DNA of 26,376 nucleotides from CAYXUG01 sp964468655 (GTDB lineage: Bacteria > Fidelibacterota > Marinisomatia > Marinisomatales > CAYXUG01). Location: assembly GCA_964468655.1 (NCBI GenBank), contig CAYXUG010000029.1, forward strand, positions 1-26,376, given 5' to 3'. The notes under the pieces are model-generated. The model was not told the DNA's origin. It searched no databases and saw only the letters and a list, made by a program, of their open reading frames with translations. Every line of letters starts with the position of its first letter. The stretch's first letter is position 1. Shown one piece after another: positions 1 through 6,105 of this stretch. A program made the translations under genes and the position numbers.

Positions 1-153
1 AAAAGCTGGTACAGTGAAGGCTCATCGAATCGTGTTAGACGCGGTGGTTCGTGGGACACCTATACGGACTATTGTCGTTCCTGGTACCGTATCAGCATCG
101 GCCCGAACTTCAGTAACTTCAACATAGGGTTTCGCTGTGCAAGGACTTTATAA
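1..153 (+). CDS. DGR target protein, C-terminal end (FGE-sulfatase/C-type-lectin-like fold), 5' truncated by the window
   Basis: Only the last 50 codons are present, in frame from base 1 to the TAA at 151-153. The translation contains RGGSW near residue 14 of the fragment, a run rich in Tyr, Asp, Ile and Phe, and ends NIGFRCARTL. The RGGSW...GFR(C/L)AR pattern is the C-terminal signature of formylglycine-generating-enzyme-like (C-type-lectin fold) domains, the commonest target fold of diversity-generating retroelements. Residues 8-47 are encoded by the variable repeat and match the template repeat downstream except at template adenines. In known DGR targets such residues form a ligand-binding surface, so this is probably a binding protein with a diversified site. 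Its ligand, N-terminus and location cannot be told from the fragment. Frame and family are secure. Confidence 0.9.
   Translation, partial: KSWYSEGSSNRVRRGGSWDTYTDYCRSWYRISIGPNFSNFNIGFRCARTL
22..141 (+). repeat. DGR variable repeat (VR)
   Basis: These 120 bases align without gaps to the template repeat at 1878-1997 (constant offset 1856). I count 19 mismatches, all where the template has A: 10 A to T, 7 A to G and 2 A to C. No template C, G or T differs. In frame this gives 14 amino-acid changes, mostly Asn to Tyr, Asp, Ile, Phe, Ser, Gly or Thr, plus one silent change in the Arg codon near the 3' end. The 3' end (about 121-141) is nearly identical to the template and would be the site where mutagenic homing starts. 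The 5' limit could be 19, since the three preceding bases also oppose template A's. Confidence 0.97.
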
Positions 154-190
154 AGATGATACCTTGTGTTTTGAATTTTGACACTTGTTA

Positions 191-230
191 TCCCGCCTGA
201 TCCCTGAGCAAAGTCGAAGGGTAGGCGGGA
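191..230 (+). terminator. Long GC-rich hairpin after the DGR target gene (REP-like palindrome, possible terminator)
   Basis: TCCCGCCT (191-198) pairs with AGGCGGGA (223-230), and CCCT (202-205) pairs inside it with AGGG (218-221), leaving a loop of gagcaaagtcga. A T run follows at 240-246, nine bases beyond the stem, so the fit to an intrinsic terminator is imperfect. The inner CCCTGAGC..AGTCGAAGGG looks like a dispersed REP-type palindrome, which fits the RAYT gene 1.9 kb downstream. Some DGRs also need a hairpin just 3' of VR; this one starts 50 bases after VR, further than in the Bordetella phage system. Confidence 0.6.
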
Positions 231-246
231 TCAAAAATATTTTTTT

Positions 247-594
247 GTGAAACAAGTTGAATTACCCATTATCCAGAAAACATTTGATACAATAAAATGG
301 TTGATCCCGAAAATAGAAAAATTCCCGAGAACACAGAAGTTTGTGCTGGGCGACCGAATAGAAGTTGCATTTCTGGATTTTTTACAAATGTTAACCCTTG
401 CTTCCAAGAGAAAACAGAAAATAGATATTTTGGAAGAAGCTGATGCAAAACTATTTGAAATACGATATCTCATAAGACTAACGGTTGATATGAAATACAT
501 TTCAGTAAAACAATACGAATATATAGCGGAAAATATAACAGAATTAGGCGCTATGCTGGGTGGTTGGATTAAGCAAGTTAAGGGCAAGAAATGA
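247..594 (+). CDS. avd: DGR accessory variability determinant Avd
   Basis: This 115-residue, highly charged, all-helical protein has the Avd/S23 four-helix-bundle pattern: PRTQKFVLGDRIE near residue 27, a central helix rich in Leu and Lys, and the ending YEYIAENITELGAMLGGWIK. In studied DGRs Avd forms a pentameric barrel that binds the reverse transcriptase and template RNA and is needed for mutagenic cDNA synthesis. Its place between VR and RT is the canonical one. The start is GTG at 247, directly after a T run and without a clear Shine-Dalgarno sequence, so the start is less sure than the family. The TGA at 592-594 overlaps an ATG at 591 that begins a relic RT start. Confidence 0.93.
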   Translation: MKQVELPIIQKTFDTIKWLIPKIEKFPRTQKFVLGDRIEVAFLDFLQMLTLASKRKQKIDILEEADAKLFEIRYLIRLTVDMKYISVKQYEYIAENITELGAMLGGWIKQVKGKK

Positions 595-680
595 AGACCT
601 ACCGCCATCTTTGGGATAGTTTTGTTTCTTTTTTTCAGAGTATGAAGATAGAATATCGAACAAGGATTAACGATTTTTGA
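591..680 (+). pseudogene. Relic 5' end of a DGR reverse transcriptase gene
   Basis: An ATG overlapping the avd stop (ATGA) opens a 29-codon frame starting MKTYRHLWDSFVSFF. This resembles the start of the intact RT, MITYKHLWKDFISFE, at 9 of 15 positions. After about 16 codons the similarity stops and the frame runs into an inverted-repeat insert with a TGA at 678-680. Translational coupling of avd and RT by overlap is common in DGRs, so this looks like the original RT start, disconnected from the RT used now. The two copies differ clearly at DNA level, so this is not a fresh target duplication. It could be a leader peptide instead. Confidence 0.6.
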
Positions 681-738
681 TTTTAGAAGGTAATATAGAA
701 TGAACACTTCAGAAGTCGTTAATCGGTGTTCCTTGTTC
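658..738. repeat. Imperfect inverted-repeat insert between avd and the RT gene
   Basis: The left arm GAACAAGGATTAACGA (658-673) is the reverse complement of the right arm at 716-738, except that the right arm has seven extra bases (tcggtgt or equivalent) in the middle. About 42 AT-rich bases lie between. The unit begins soon after the relic RT start loses similarity and ends 20 bases before the ATG of the intact RT, so it probably entered here by insertion or recombination. It encodes nothing recognisable. It may be a small non-autonomous element or a structured leader for the RT message. Confidence 0.6.
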
Positions 739-758
739 TTAAATCAAAATGCAATAAA

Positions 759-1823
759 ATGATCACCTACAAACATTTATGGAAAGATTTTATTTCTTTT
801 GAAAACCTTTTCTTAGCAGCTAAAAAGGCAGAAAAAGGGAAACGGTGGAAACATTCTACATTGGAATACAATCACCATCTTGAGGAGAATTTACTGCAGT
901 TGCAGGAAGATTTGGACAGCAGGCAATATAAACCGGGTGCTTATCGGCATTTTACCATTCACGAGCCAAAAGAAAGAACCATCAGCGCTGCGCCGTACAG
1001 AGATAGAATTGTTCATCATGCGATAATTAATATCATTGAACCGATTTGGGAAAGCCGTTTTTATTTCCATAACTACGCCTGCCGTACAGAAAAAGGGACC
1101 CACAGAGCCGTGGACACCTGTCAGAAATATCTGCGAAAAAACAACTATGTGTTAAAATGTGATATTCAGCAATATTTTCAATCAATAGATCATCAGACTT
1201 TGAAGGTCATAATTCGAAAAAAAATAAGAGACGAAAAATTATTGGCGTTGATTGATTTAATCATAGATTCATCACCGGTAGAGATTTCTCGTTACGGAAA
1301 CGTATCTTTGCAATATGATTATGGGGATAATCTATTCACTCCATTAGAGCGCAAAAAAGGGATTCCAATTGGTAACTTGACCAGTCAATTTTTTGCTAAT
1401 TTATATTTGAATGAACTGGATCAATGGTTGAAACATTCAAAGCGGGTTAACCATTATTTGCGTTATATGGATGATTTTATTGTATTCCATGATTCAAAAA
1501 AATATTTAAATGAATTACGTTCAGAAATCAGAGATTTTTTATTCACATTACGGTTAAATCTCCATTCCAAAAAACAAGAGATATTTCCTGCAAAAAACGG
1601 TGTCCCATTTTTGGGTTTTCATGTTTATACGACACATCGTCGGCTGAAAAAAGAAAATGTGAAACGTTTTGTAAAAAGAATGAAAAATAAACAACGGCAA
1701 TTCTCAAATGGGGAAATTGATGTACAAACTATACAACAGTCAATCAAAGCATGGATTGGTCATGCAGGGCATGCAGATACGTGGCAATTACGAAAGAGGT
1801 TGTTCAATGAATTTGTTTTTTGA
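759..1823 (+). CDS. DGR reverse transcriptase
   Basis: This 354-residue protein is a group II-intron-like RT of the DGR clade. Visible motifs in order are KCDIQQYFQSID near residue 133 (first catalytic Asp), GIPIGNLTSQ near 200 (the IGxxxSQ motif typical of DGR RTs), RYMDD at about 235-239 (catalytic YxDD) and LGFHVY near 288. It lacks endonuclease and maturase domains, as DGR RTs do. It would copy the template-repeat RNA with Avd and misincorporate opposite adenines. I prefer ATG 759 because its MITYKHLW matches DGR RT starts and the relic at 591; a GTG at 726 in the same frame lies inside the inverted-repeat insert. No strong ribosome site is visible. Stop at 1821-1823, then a hairpin and TR. 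Confidence 0.96.
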   Translation: MITYKHLWKDFISFENLFLAAKKAEKGKRWKHSTLEYNHHLEENLLQLQEDLDSRQYKPGAYRHFTIHEPKERTISAAPYRDRIVHHAIINIIEPIWESRFYFHNYACRTEKGTHRAVDTCQKYLRKNNYVLKCDIQQYFQSIDHQTLKVIIRKKIRDEKLLALIDLIIDSSPVEISRYGNVSLQYDYGDNLFTPLERKKGIPIGNLTSQFFANLYLNELDQWLKHSKRVNHYLRYMDDFIVFHDSKKYLNELRSEIRDFLFTLRLNLHSKKQEIFPAKNGVPFLGFHVYTTHRRLKKENVKRFVKRMKNKQRQFSNGEIDVQTIQQSIKAWIGHAGHADTWQLRKRLFNEFVF

Positions 1824-1827
1824 TATT

Positions 1828-1857
1828 TGTGGGAATTCACAACGTTGAATTCCTACA
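1828..1857 (+). other. 12-bp hairpin between RT stop and template repeat
   Basis: TGTGGGAATTCA (1828-1839) pairs with TGAATTCCTACA (1846-1857) across the six-base loop caacgt, with one G-U pair and otherwise perfect. It starts four bases after the RT stop and ends 20 bases before TR. No T run follows, so it is not a good intrinsic terminator. It could be a structural part of the TR RNA or a processing signal separating RT message from template RNA. Confidence 0.75.
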
Positions 1858-1877
1858 AAAGCGGACAGGTCATCAAA

Positions 1878-1997
1878 TCATCGAATCGTGTTAAACGCGG
1901 TGGTTCGTGGAACAACAATACGAACAATTGTCAATCCTGGAACCGTAACAACAACAACCCGAACAACAGTAACAACAACATAGGGTTTCGATGTGCA
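1878..1997 (+). repeat. DGR template repeat (TR)
   Basis: This is the invariant donor copy for VR 22-141. It holds 44 A's in 120 bases, concentrated in AAC/AAT codons when read in the VR frame. AAC is the ideal DGR codon: mutating its A's gives many amino acids but never a stop. Only the AAA at 1893-1895 could become a stop (TAA). The block sits immediately after the RT, giving the order target/VR, avd, RT, TR. The RNA made from it, not a protein, is the expected product. Base 1991 (A; C in VR) lies in the nearly identical 3' part and may mark the edge of mutagenesis. Confidence 0.97.
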
Positions 1998-2014
1998 ATA
2001 CTCGCAGATTCCGG

Positions 2015-2038
2015 CTGTTTGTTTTACGGAACAAACAG
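2015..2038 (+). other. Hairpin just downstream of the template repeat
   Basis: CTGTTTGTT (2015-2023) and AACAAACAG (2030-2038) form a perfect 9-bp stem with the six-base loop ttacgg, 17 bases after TR ends. A further inverted repeat, ATGCCTAAA (2064-2072) with TTTAGGCAT (2091-2099), follows. There is no T run. The stem may define the 3' portion of the TR RNA, where BPP-1-type systems need structured sequence for cDNA priming. That role is inferred from position only. Confidence 0.65.
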
Positions 2039-2143
2039 GGAAAGAAAGAGTCCAGACCTGTTCATGCCTAAAATGGCGAAGATGAAATGGTTTAGGCATT
2101 TGGTAGGTAACGAAAATTATCTAAACCTAAAATTATTTAAATA

Positions 2144-2818
2144 ATGTTACAGAAAATACATAACCGCAAATCCATCAGGTTACCGGAATATGATTATTCC
2201 AATCCGGGCGCCTATTTTGTTACGGTATGCACGCAGGGCAGGGTAAATATATTTAGCAATATTGTTGAATCAGAAACAGGTGAATGTGCAGCGAAATTGA
2301 ATGATGCGGGACGAATGGTAAAAAAATGGTATTTAGAATTAGAAAATAAATTCCCGGATGTGATTTGTGGTGAAATTATTATTATGCCAAACCACGTTCA
2401 TTTTATCATCATTAAATCCGTACGGGCAGACCTGGGTGTCTGCCCTGAAACGACCGCAGACCTGGGTGTCTGCCCTGAAACGACCGCAGACCTGGGTGTC
2501 TGCCCTGATGATAAGGGCGTTAATAAGGGCGCACACGCAGGTGCGCCCCAACGAATAGACGCGCCCCAACCAAGGGCGCCCCAACGAATAGACGCGCCCC
2601 TATCGGAAATAATTCAATGGTTTAAAACGATGACAACGAATGAATATATACGAAACGTGAAACAAAACGGATGGCAACCATTCAATAAAAAATTATGGCA
2701 GCGTAATTATTACGAACAGATTGTTCGCAGTGACCGGGATTACGAAAGAATCACGGAATACATTTTCACAAACCCACAAAATTGGAGAAATGACAAAAAT
2801 TTTCAGGAGGTTTTATGA
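2144..2818 (+). CDS. REP-associated tyrosine transposase (RAYT, Y1/HUH family)
   Basis: Family features of single-strand DNA Y1 transposases are clear: an N-terminal strand YFVTVCTQGR near residue 24, the metal-binding HxH in MPNHVHFII (His84 and His86), and the C-terminal helix with the catalytic tyrosine in RNYYEQIVR (about Tyr190), followed by a YI..NP..W ending. RAYTs nick and move REP palindromes, and these chromosomal single-copy enzymes are usually domesticated. The protein is 224 residues. Residues about 94-152 are a low-complexity insert (three ADLGVCPETT-like units, then two APQRIDAP units) made of in-frame REP-like palindromes between the HUH strand and the tyrosine helix. ATG 2144 starts directly where RAYT similarity starts. 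The TGA overlaps the next gene's ATG. Confidence 0.93.
   Translation: MLQKIHNRKSIRLPEYDYSNPGAYFVTVCTQGRVNIFSNIVESETGECAAKLNDAGRMVKKWYLELENKFPDVICGEIIIMPNHVHFIIIKSVRADLGVCPETTADLGVCPETTADLGVCPDDKGVNKGAHAGAPQRIDAPQPRAPQRIDAPLSEIIQWFKTMTTNEYIRNVKQNGWQPFNKKLWQRNYYEQIVRSDRDYERITEYIFTNPQNWRNDKNFQEVL
2424..2505 (+). repeat. Three tandem REP-like palindromes inside the RAYT gene
   Basis: A 30-base unit recurs at 2426, 2456 and 2486 (the third only to about 2508). Each contains GCAGAC-ctgggt-GTCTGC; the first extends to a perfect 8-bp stem GGGCAGAC/GTCTGCCC (2424-2431 with 2438-2445) with a six-base loop. The 30-base period keeps the RAYT frame open. The compact GC-rich palindromes look like the enzyme's own REP substrates. 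Confidence 0.85.
2527..2600 (+). repeat. Second REP-like palindrome and 25-base direct repeat inside the RAYT gene
   Basis: GGGCGCAC (2527-2534) and GTGCGCCC (2541-2548) form an 8-bp stem with a six-base loop, the same layout as the palindromes just upstream and also beginning GGGC. It overlaps a 25-base direct repeat (2543-2567 and 2576-2600, period 33) that encodes the APQRIDAP units. The frame stays open throughout. Confidence 0.8.
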
Positions 2819-5088
2819 AACAAACAATATTAATTGCATTATTTTCAATTCCAATAATTTTTGCACAAGACACCACACTTGTAATCTTCGGTGAATCTGA
2901 AATTTTCACCGTTGACAGTGAAAATCCAACCGTTGACTGGCAAACCCCAAACGGCGGTGAAGAATTTGAAAGCGGAGAAATTGTAAATGGCGAATGGACA
3001 GCGTCCGATTCCTATTTTGATAACACACCAATTTCAATATTTCTGTCAACGGTCATCGGCGGTAATTTTGAGCCGTTGTCAGGTGACATTCCCAATGAGA
3101 GTCCGGCAGAGTTGCAATTGCCGGTAACAGACGCTGCATTTTCAAGAATAAAAGTAATAGCAACGGATCATTTCGGGAACACCGGTGAAGATTTCAGCGA
3201 TGGGTATTTTGTAATCGGCAATCCCGATGATGGAGGAGGAGAAGACAGTACTATCGTCATATTTGCAGAATCTGATATTATTACCGTTGACAGTGAAAAT
3301 CCGGCGGTTGACTGGCAGAGTCCAAACGGCGGTGAAGAATATGAAAGCGGAGAAACTATAACCGGTGAATGGACAGCGTCCGATTCCTATTTTGATGACA
3401 CACCTATTTCAGTGTATCTGTCAACGGTCATCGGCGGTGATTTTGAGCCGTTGTCCGAGGATATTGCCAATGAAAGTCCAGCGCTATTGGAATTGCCGGA
3501 AACAGACATTGCATTTTCAAGATTAAAGGTTATTGCAACGGATCATTTCGGAAATACCGGCGAAGATTTCAGTGATGGTTATTTTGTTATCGGCAATCCC
3601 GATGATGGAGGTGGCGAAGACAGTACGGTGGTTATATTTGCAGAATCCGACAGTTTTGTAGTGGACAGCAAAAATCCCGAAGTGGATTTAATTGCGCCGA
3701 ATGGCGGACCGGATGAAATATTCACCGGCGGTGAAGAAATAGGAGTCAGCTGGACTGCAAGCGATGACAGTTTTGGCGATGGACCAATTACGTTGACATT
3801 AGCAGATTATATTGGTGATTGGTTTCTTGATTTAGCCATTGAAATTCCAAATTCCAGCCCATACGATGTCATTGCACCGGACACTACACTCGATTTTGCA
3901 CGTATGCGTGTAACCGCTGTTGATGGTTTCGGGAATGCATCAATAGATGAAAGTGAAGATTATTTTCAAATCATAGAAAGTCAGGAAGCAACCCAAGTTA
4001 TTTCCTATAACGACTCATGGAATATTGTGGGTCTGCCTCTTACGGTGAGCGACAGTAATTATCAAACTCTTTTCCCAGAATCAATTGAGGGAACCCTCTA
4101 TGGATACAACGGCATTTATACATCTGAAACTGACCTTGAGATAGGAAATGGCTACTGGCTGAGGTTTTGGGAGAGCGGTTCAACCACGATCACAGGCAGT
4201 CCATTTTTGAGTATTACAATACCCATTTCTGAAGGATGGAACCTTATTTCCGGCACATCCGCATCATCAGGAATTGTTGATCCGGACGGAATTATTATTT
4301 CCGGAACTTTGTACGGGTATAATAATGCATATTACAATGCGTCAAGTCTCGACCCGGGATTTGGCTACTGGGTAAGAGCCACTGCTGATGGGGAAATCAT
4401 AATTGATTCCGATTTAAGCAAAAAAACAGTAATTGAATCACCTGTGAACATTGCCGGCACTAACATTCTTTCATTCAGAAACAGCCAGAATCATGAAGCA
4501 TTAATCTACTACGGGATGAAAATCTCCGAAGAGGATAAACTCAATTTTTCTTTGCCTCCGGTACCTCCACCAGGTGGATTTGATGTCCGGTTTGGTGGAG
4601 ATATAAAACTGGTGGAAGACGGCGGGGAAATTTTGATTCAGAATGAATTGTGGCCTTTAACTATTTCACTGGAAAAAGGAGTTGGGGATAAGGAACTGGT
4701 AGCTGGTGAGTGGTATCTTGTGGATGAGTTGAATGGAAAGGAATATTCATTTAATGAAAGTGGAACAATTGAAATAGCAGAGCCGACTCATCGGCTCACG
4801 TTGAAAAGGAAAAATGTTATCCCTGAACACTTTGCACTGCATCAGAATTACCCAAATCCATTCAATCCCATTACTAAAATCCGGTACAGTCTGCCGGAAA
4901 TATCTTACGTTAAACTTACTATTTATGATTTAACAGGCAGGCTTGTTAAGACACTTGTAAATGAAACACAGCAAGCGGGAGAAAAGAGTGTTGTTTGGAA
5001 TGCGCGTGATGTTGCCAGTGGAATTTATATCTATAGGATACAATCAGGGGAATTTACACAAACACGGAAAATGGTGCTTTTAAAATAG
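2815..5088 (+). CDS. Exported repeat protein with C-terminal type IX-like sorting domain
   Basis: A signal peptide (MKQTILIALFSIPIIFAQ) is followed by three tandem units of about 125 residues (roughly 20-395), each with NGGEE..., a GEWTASDSYF-like core and DHFGNTGEDFSDGYFVIG-like endings, resembling Ig-like surface repeats. Units 1 and 2 are nearly identical even in DNA (period 375 bases). Next comes a two-part module (about 398-545) with SWNIVGLPL...GYWLRF and GWNLISG...GYWVRA, shared with the exported proteins at 9018 and 23813. The end (about 670-757) is the HQNYPNPFNP...KMVLLK domain used for outer-membrane export and anchoring in FCB bacteria. A strong AGGAGG lies at 2805-2810, inside the RAYT end, and the start overlaps the RAYT stop. 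The ligand or activity is unknown. Confidence 0.92.
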   Translation: MKQTILIALFSIPIIFAQDTTLVIFGESEIFTVDSENPTVDWQTPNGGEEFESGEIVNGEWTASDSYFDNTPISIFLSTVIGGNFEPLSGDIPNESPAELQLPVTDAAFSRIKVIATDHFGNTGEDFSDGYFVIGNPDDGGGEDSTIVIFAESDIITVDSENPAVDWQSPNGGEEYESGETITGEWTASDSYFDDTPISVYLSTVIGGDFEPLSEDIANESPALLELPETDIAFSRLKVIATDHFGNTGEDFSDGYFVIGNPDDGGGEDSTVVIFAESDSFVVDSKNPEVDLIAPNGGPDEIFTGGEEIGVSWTASDDSFGDGPITLTLADYIGDWFLDLAIEIPNSSPYDVIAPDTTLDFARMRVTAVDGFGNASIDESEDYFQIIESQEATQVISYNDSWNIVGLPLTVSDSNYQTLFPESIEGTLYGYNGIYTSETDLEIGNGYWLRFWESGSTTITGSPFLSITIPISEGWNLISGTSASSGIVDPDGIIISGTLYGYNNAYYNASSLDPGFGYWVRATADGEIIIDSDLSKKTVIESPVNIAGTNILSFRNSQNHEALIYYGMKISEEDKLNFSLPPVPPPGGFDVRFGGDIKLVEDGGEILIQNELWPLTISLEKGVGDKELVAGEWYLVDELNGKEYSFNESGTIEIAEPTHRLTLKRKNVIPEHFALHQNYPNPFNPITKIRYSLPEISYVKLTIYDLTGRLVKTLVNETQQAGEKSVVWNARDVASGIYIYRIQSGEFTQTRKMVLLK

Positions 5089-5114
5089 AGGAAGATACTC
5101 AGACGTTTTTTAAA

Positions 5115-5372
5115 TCACTGATCTGAACTTTCCCTGTCAAAAACCTTTACTGACGAACACGGCTCCCCGTAAAGAATATGATCAGCGAATTGAGCAAGTT
5201 TTGCAGTAATAATTAGGTATGCCCAAGTTGGTACCGGAACATCTGTGCATCCTTTGATCAGTACACGTTTCCCGCCATAAGTTGACCAGTCTATTTTATC
5301 CACACCGGTTCTAAAAGATTCTTCTTTCAGAATACCTCCATCGAGAAAATTGTCTAAATAGATTGTTTCCAT
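5115..5372 (-). CDS. DUF2480-like small protein, last gene of the SUF locus
   Basis: This 85-residue protein has the motif set I recall from DUF2480 proteins of Bacteroidota: an ILKE..FR segment near residue 15, DWS.Y near 28, and the segment VPTWAYLIITAKLAQFADHILYG split around residue 48. Bacteroidota members are about twice as long, with an extra N-terminal part, so this is a short form; no in-frame extension was apparent, since the A-type carrier gene ends three bases upstream. No enzymatic function is known. Position as the distal gene of an iron-sulfur cluster operon suggests a link to that process. The conserved Cys42 in KGCTDVP is the only obvious candidate ligand. Family assignment is moderately sure. 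Confidence 0.7.
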   Translation of the reverse strand: METIYLDNFLDGGILKEESFRTGVDKIDWSTYGGKRVLIKGCTDVPVPTWAYLIITAKLAQFADHILYGEPCSSVKVFDRESSDQ

Positions 5373-5375
5373 TCT

Positions 5376-5723
5376 TTAAACCGAAAAGGATGTTCCGCAG
5401 CCACAGGTGCGATTGGCGTTGGGGTTGTTGAATTGGAAACCGCCTGACAGCATATCGATGGAAAAATCCACTTCCATTCCTTTTAAATAAAGGAGTGATT
5501 TCAGATCAACCACAAGCTTAATTCCATTGGTTTCAAAAATTTTGTCGTATTCACCCACGGTTTTATCCCATTCCAGGTTGTAATTAAGTCCCGAACAACC
5601 GCCTCCCTTGACAGATGCACGAAGGTAATCGCCATCATCTTTAGTTTTGATTTGCAGAAGCCGCTTTGCAGCTTTTTCTGTGACCTTGACTTCCTGTAAA
5701 ATTTCTTCTTTTGTTTCACTCAT
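5376..5723 (-). CDS. A-type iron-sulfur carrier (SufA/IscA/ErpA family)
   Basis: The 115-residue protein carries the three cysteines of A-type carriers: Cys43 in KGGGCSGLNY and Cys107 and Cys109 in the C-terminal TCGCGTSF. These hold an Fe-S cluster received from the SufBCD scaffold and pass it to target apoproteins in the cytoplasm. Length is typical. AGAGGA stands just before the ATG at 5723. It follows the short DUF59 gene by 14 bases in the same strand as the whole locus, so it is probably cotranscribed. Which subfamily (SufA, IscA or ErpA) it belongs to cannot be settled by eye. Confidence 0.93.
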   Translation of the reverse strand: MSETKEEILQEVKVTEKAAKRLLQIKTKDDGDYLRASVKGGGCSGLNYNLEWDKTVGEYDKIFETNGIKLVVDLKSLLYLKGMEVDFSIDMLSGGFQFNNPNANRTCGCGTSFSV

Positions 5724-5737
5724 AATTTATTCCTCTA

Positions 5738-6097
5738 CTATTCCCAGTTGTCCTCTTTTTTTTGCTGGAGATCTACTGGTTTTGGTTCAAAACCCAATTT
5801 CTTTTTTCCTTCATCTGTCATCATTTCAGGCGCCCATTGAGGATCGAAGGTTATTGCCACATTGGCGCCGCTTACTTCAGGCAGTGCTTCCAATTTTGTT
5901 TTAATATCTTCAGCCATATAGGTGCCCATGCCGCAACCGGGAGTTGTCAAAGACATTAAAATATCTACATAGGATGTTTTTCCTTCGTCTTCAATCTGGA
6001 CATCGTAAATGAGTCCCAGATTCCACAAATCAATGGGAATTTCAGGGTCGTAGCATTGTTTTAATACGTCTATTACCTGTTCCCTATTTATTGCCAT
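5738..6097 (-). CDS. MIP18/DUF59-family iron-sulfur assembly protein (short form)
   Basis: The 119-residue protein is a single DUF59 (MIP18) domain: an N-terminal helix ending CYDPEIPIDLWNLGLIYDV, and the reactive TPGCGMG loop with Cys55. Proteins of this family help mature or transfer Fe-S clusters; SufT and the eukaryotic CIA2 are relatives. It is a shorter paralog of the SufT at 12600, lacking that protein's N-terminal region. AGAGGT precedes ATG 6097. It lies eight bases after the Rrf2 regulator gene, within the SUF locus, so the two DUF59 proteins may serve different steps or targets. Confidence 0.9.
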   Translation of the reverse strand: MAINREQVIDVLKQCYDPEIPIDLWNLGLIYDVQIEDEGKTSYVDILMSLTTPGCGMGTYMAEDIKTKLEALPEVSGANVAITFDPQWAPEMMTDEGKKKLGFEPKPVDLQQKKEDNWE

Positions 6098-6105
6098 ATT
6101 TACCT

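Noticed and set aside
231..707. 158-codon frame on the minus strand
   Set aside because: It lies opposite avd, which has clear family similarity; its translation has no recognisable feature.
726..758. RT start at GTG 726
   Set aside because: The extra 11 codons lie in the inverted-repeat insert and do not match DGR RT starts, whereas ATG 759 does.
1827..2144. 105-codon frame with long Asn runs after the RT
   Set aside because: It is the template repeat and flanks read as protein. Its Asn-rich stretch is explained by AAC codons of TR, and it lacks an ATG or ribosome site.
2424..2600. Possible CRISPR array
   Set aside because: The 30-base units are directly abutting without spacers and stay in the RAYT frame; they are palindromic REP-like units.
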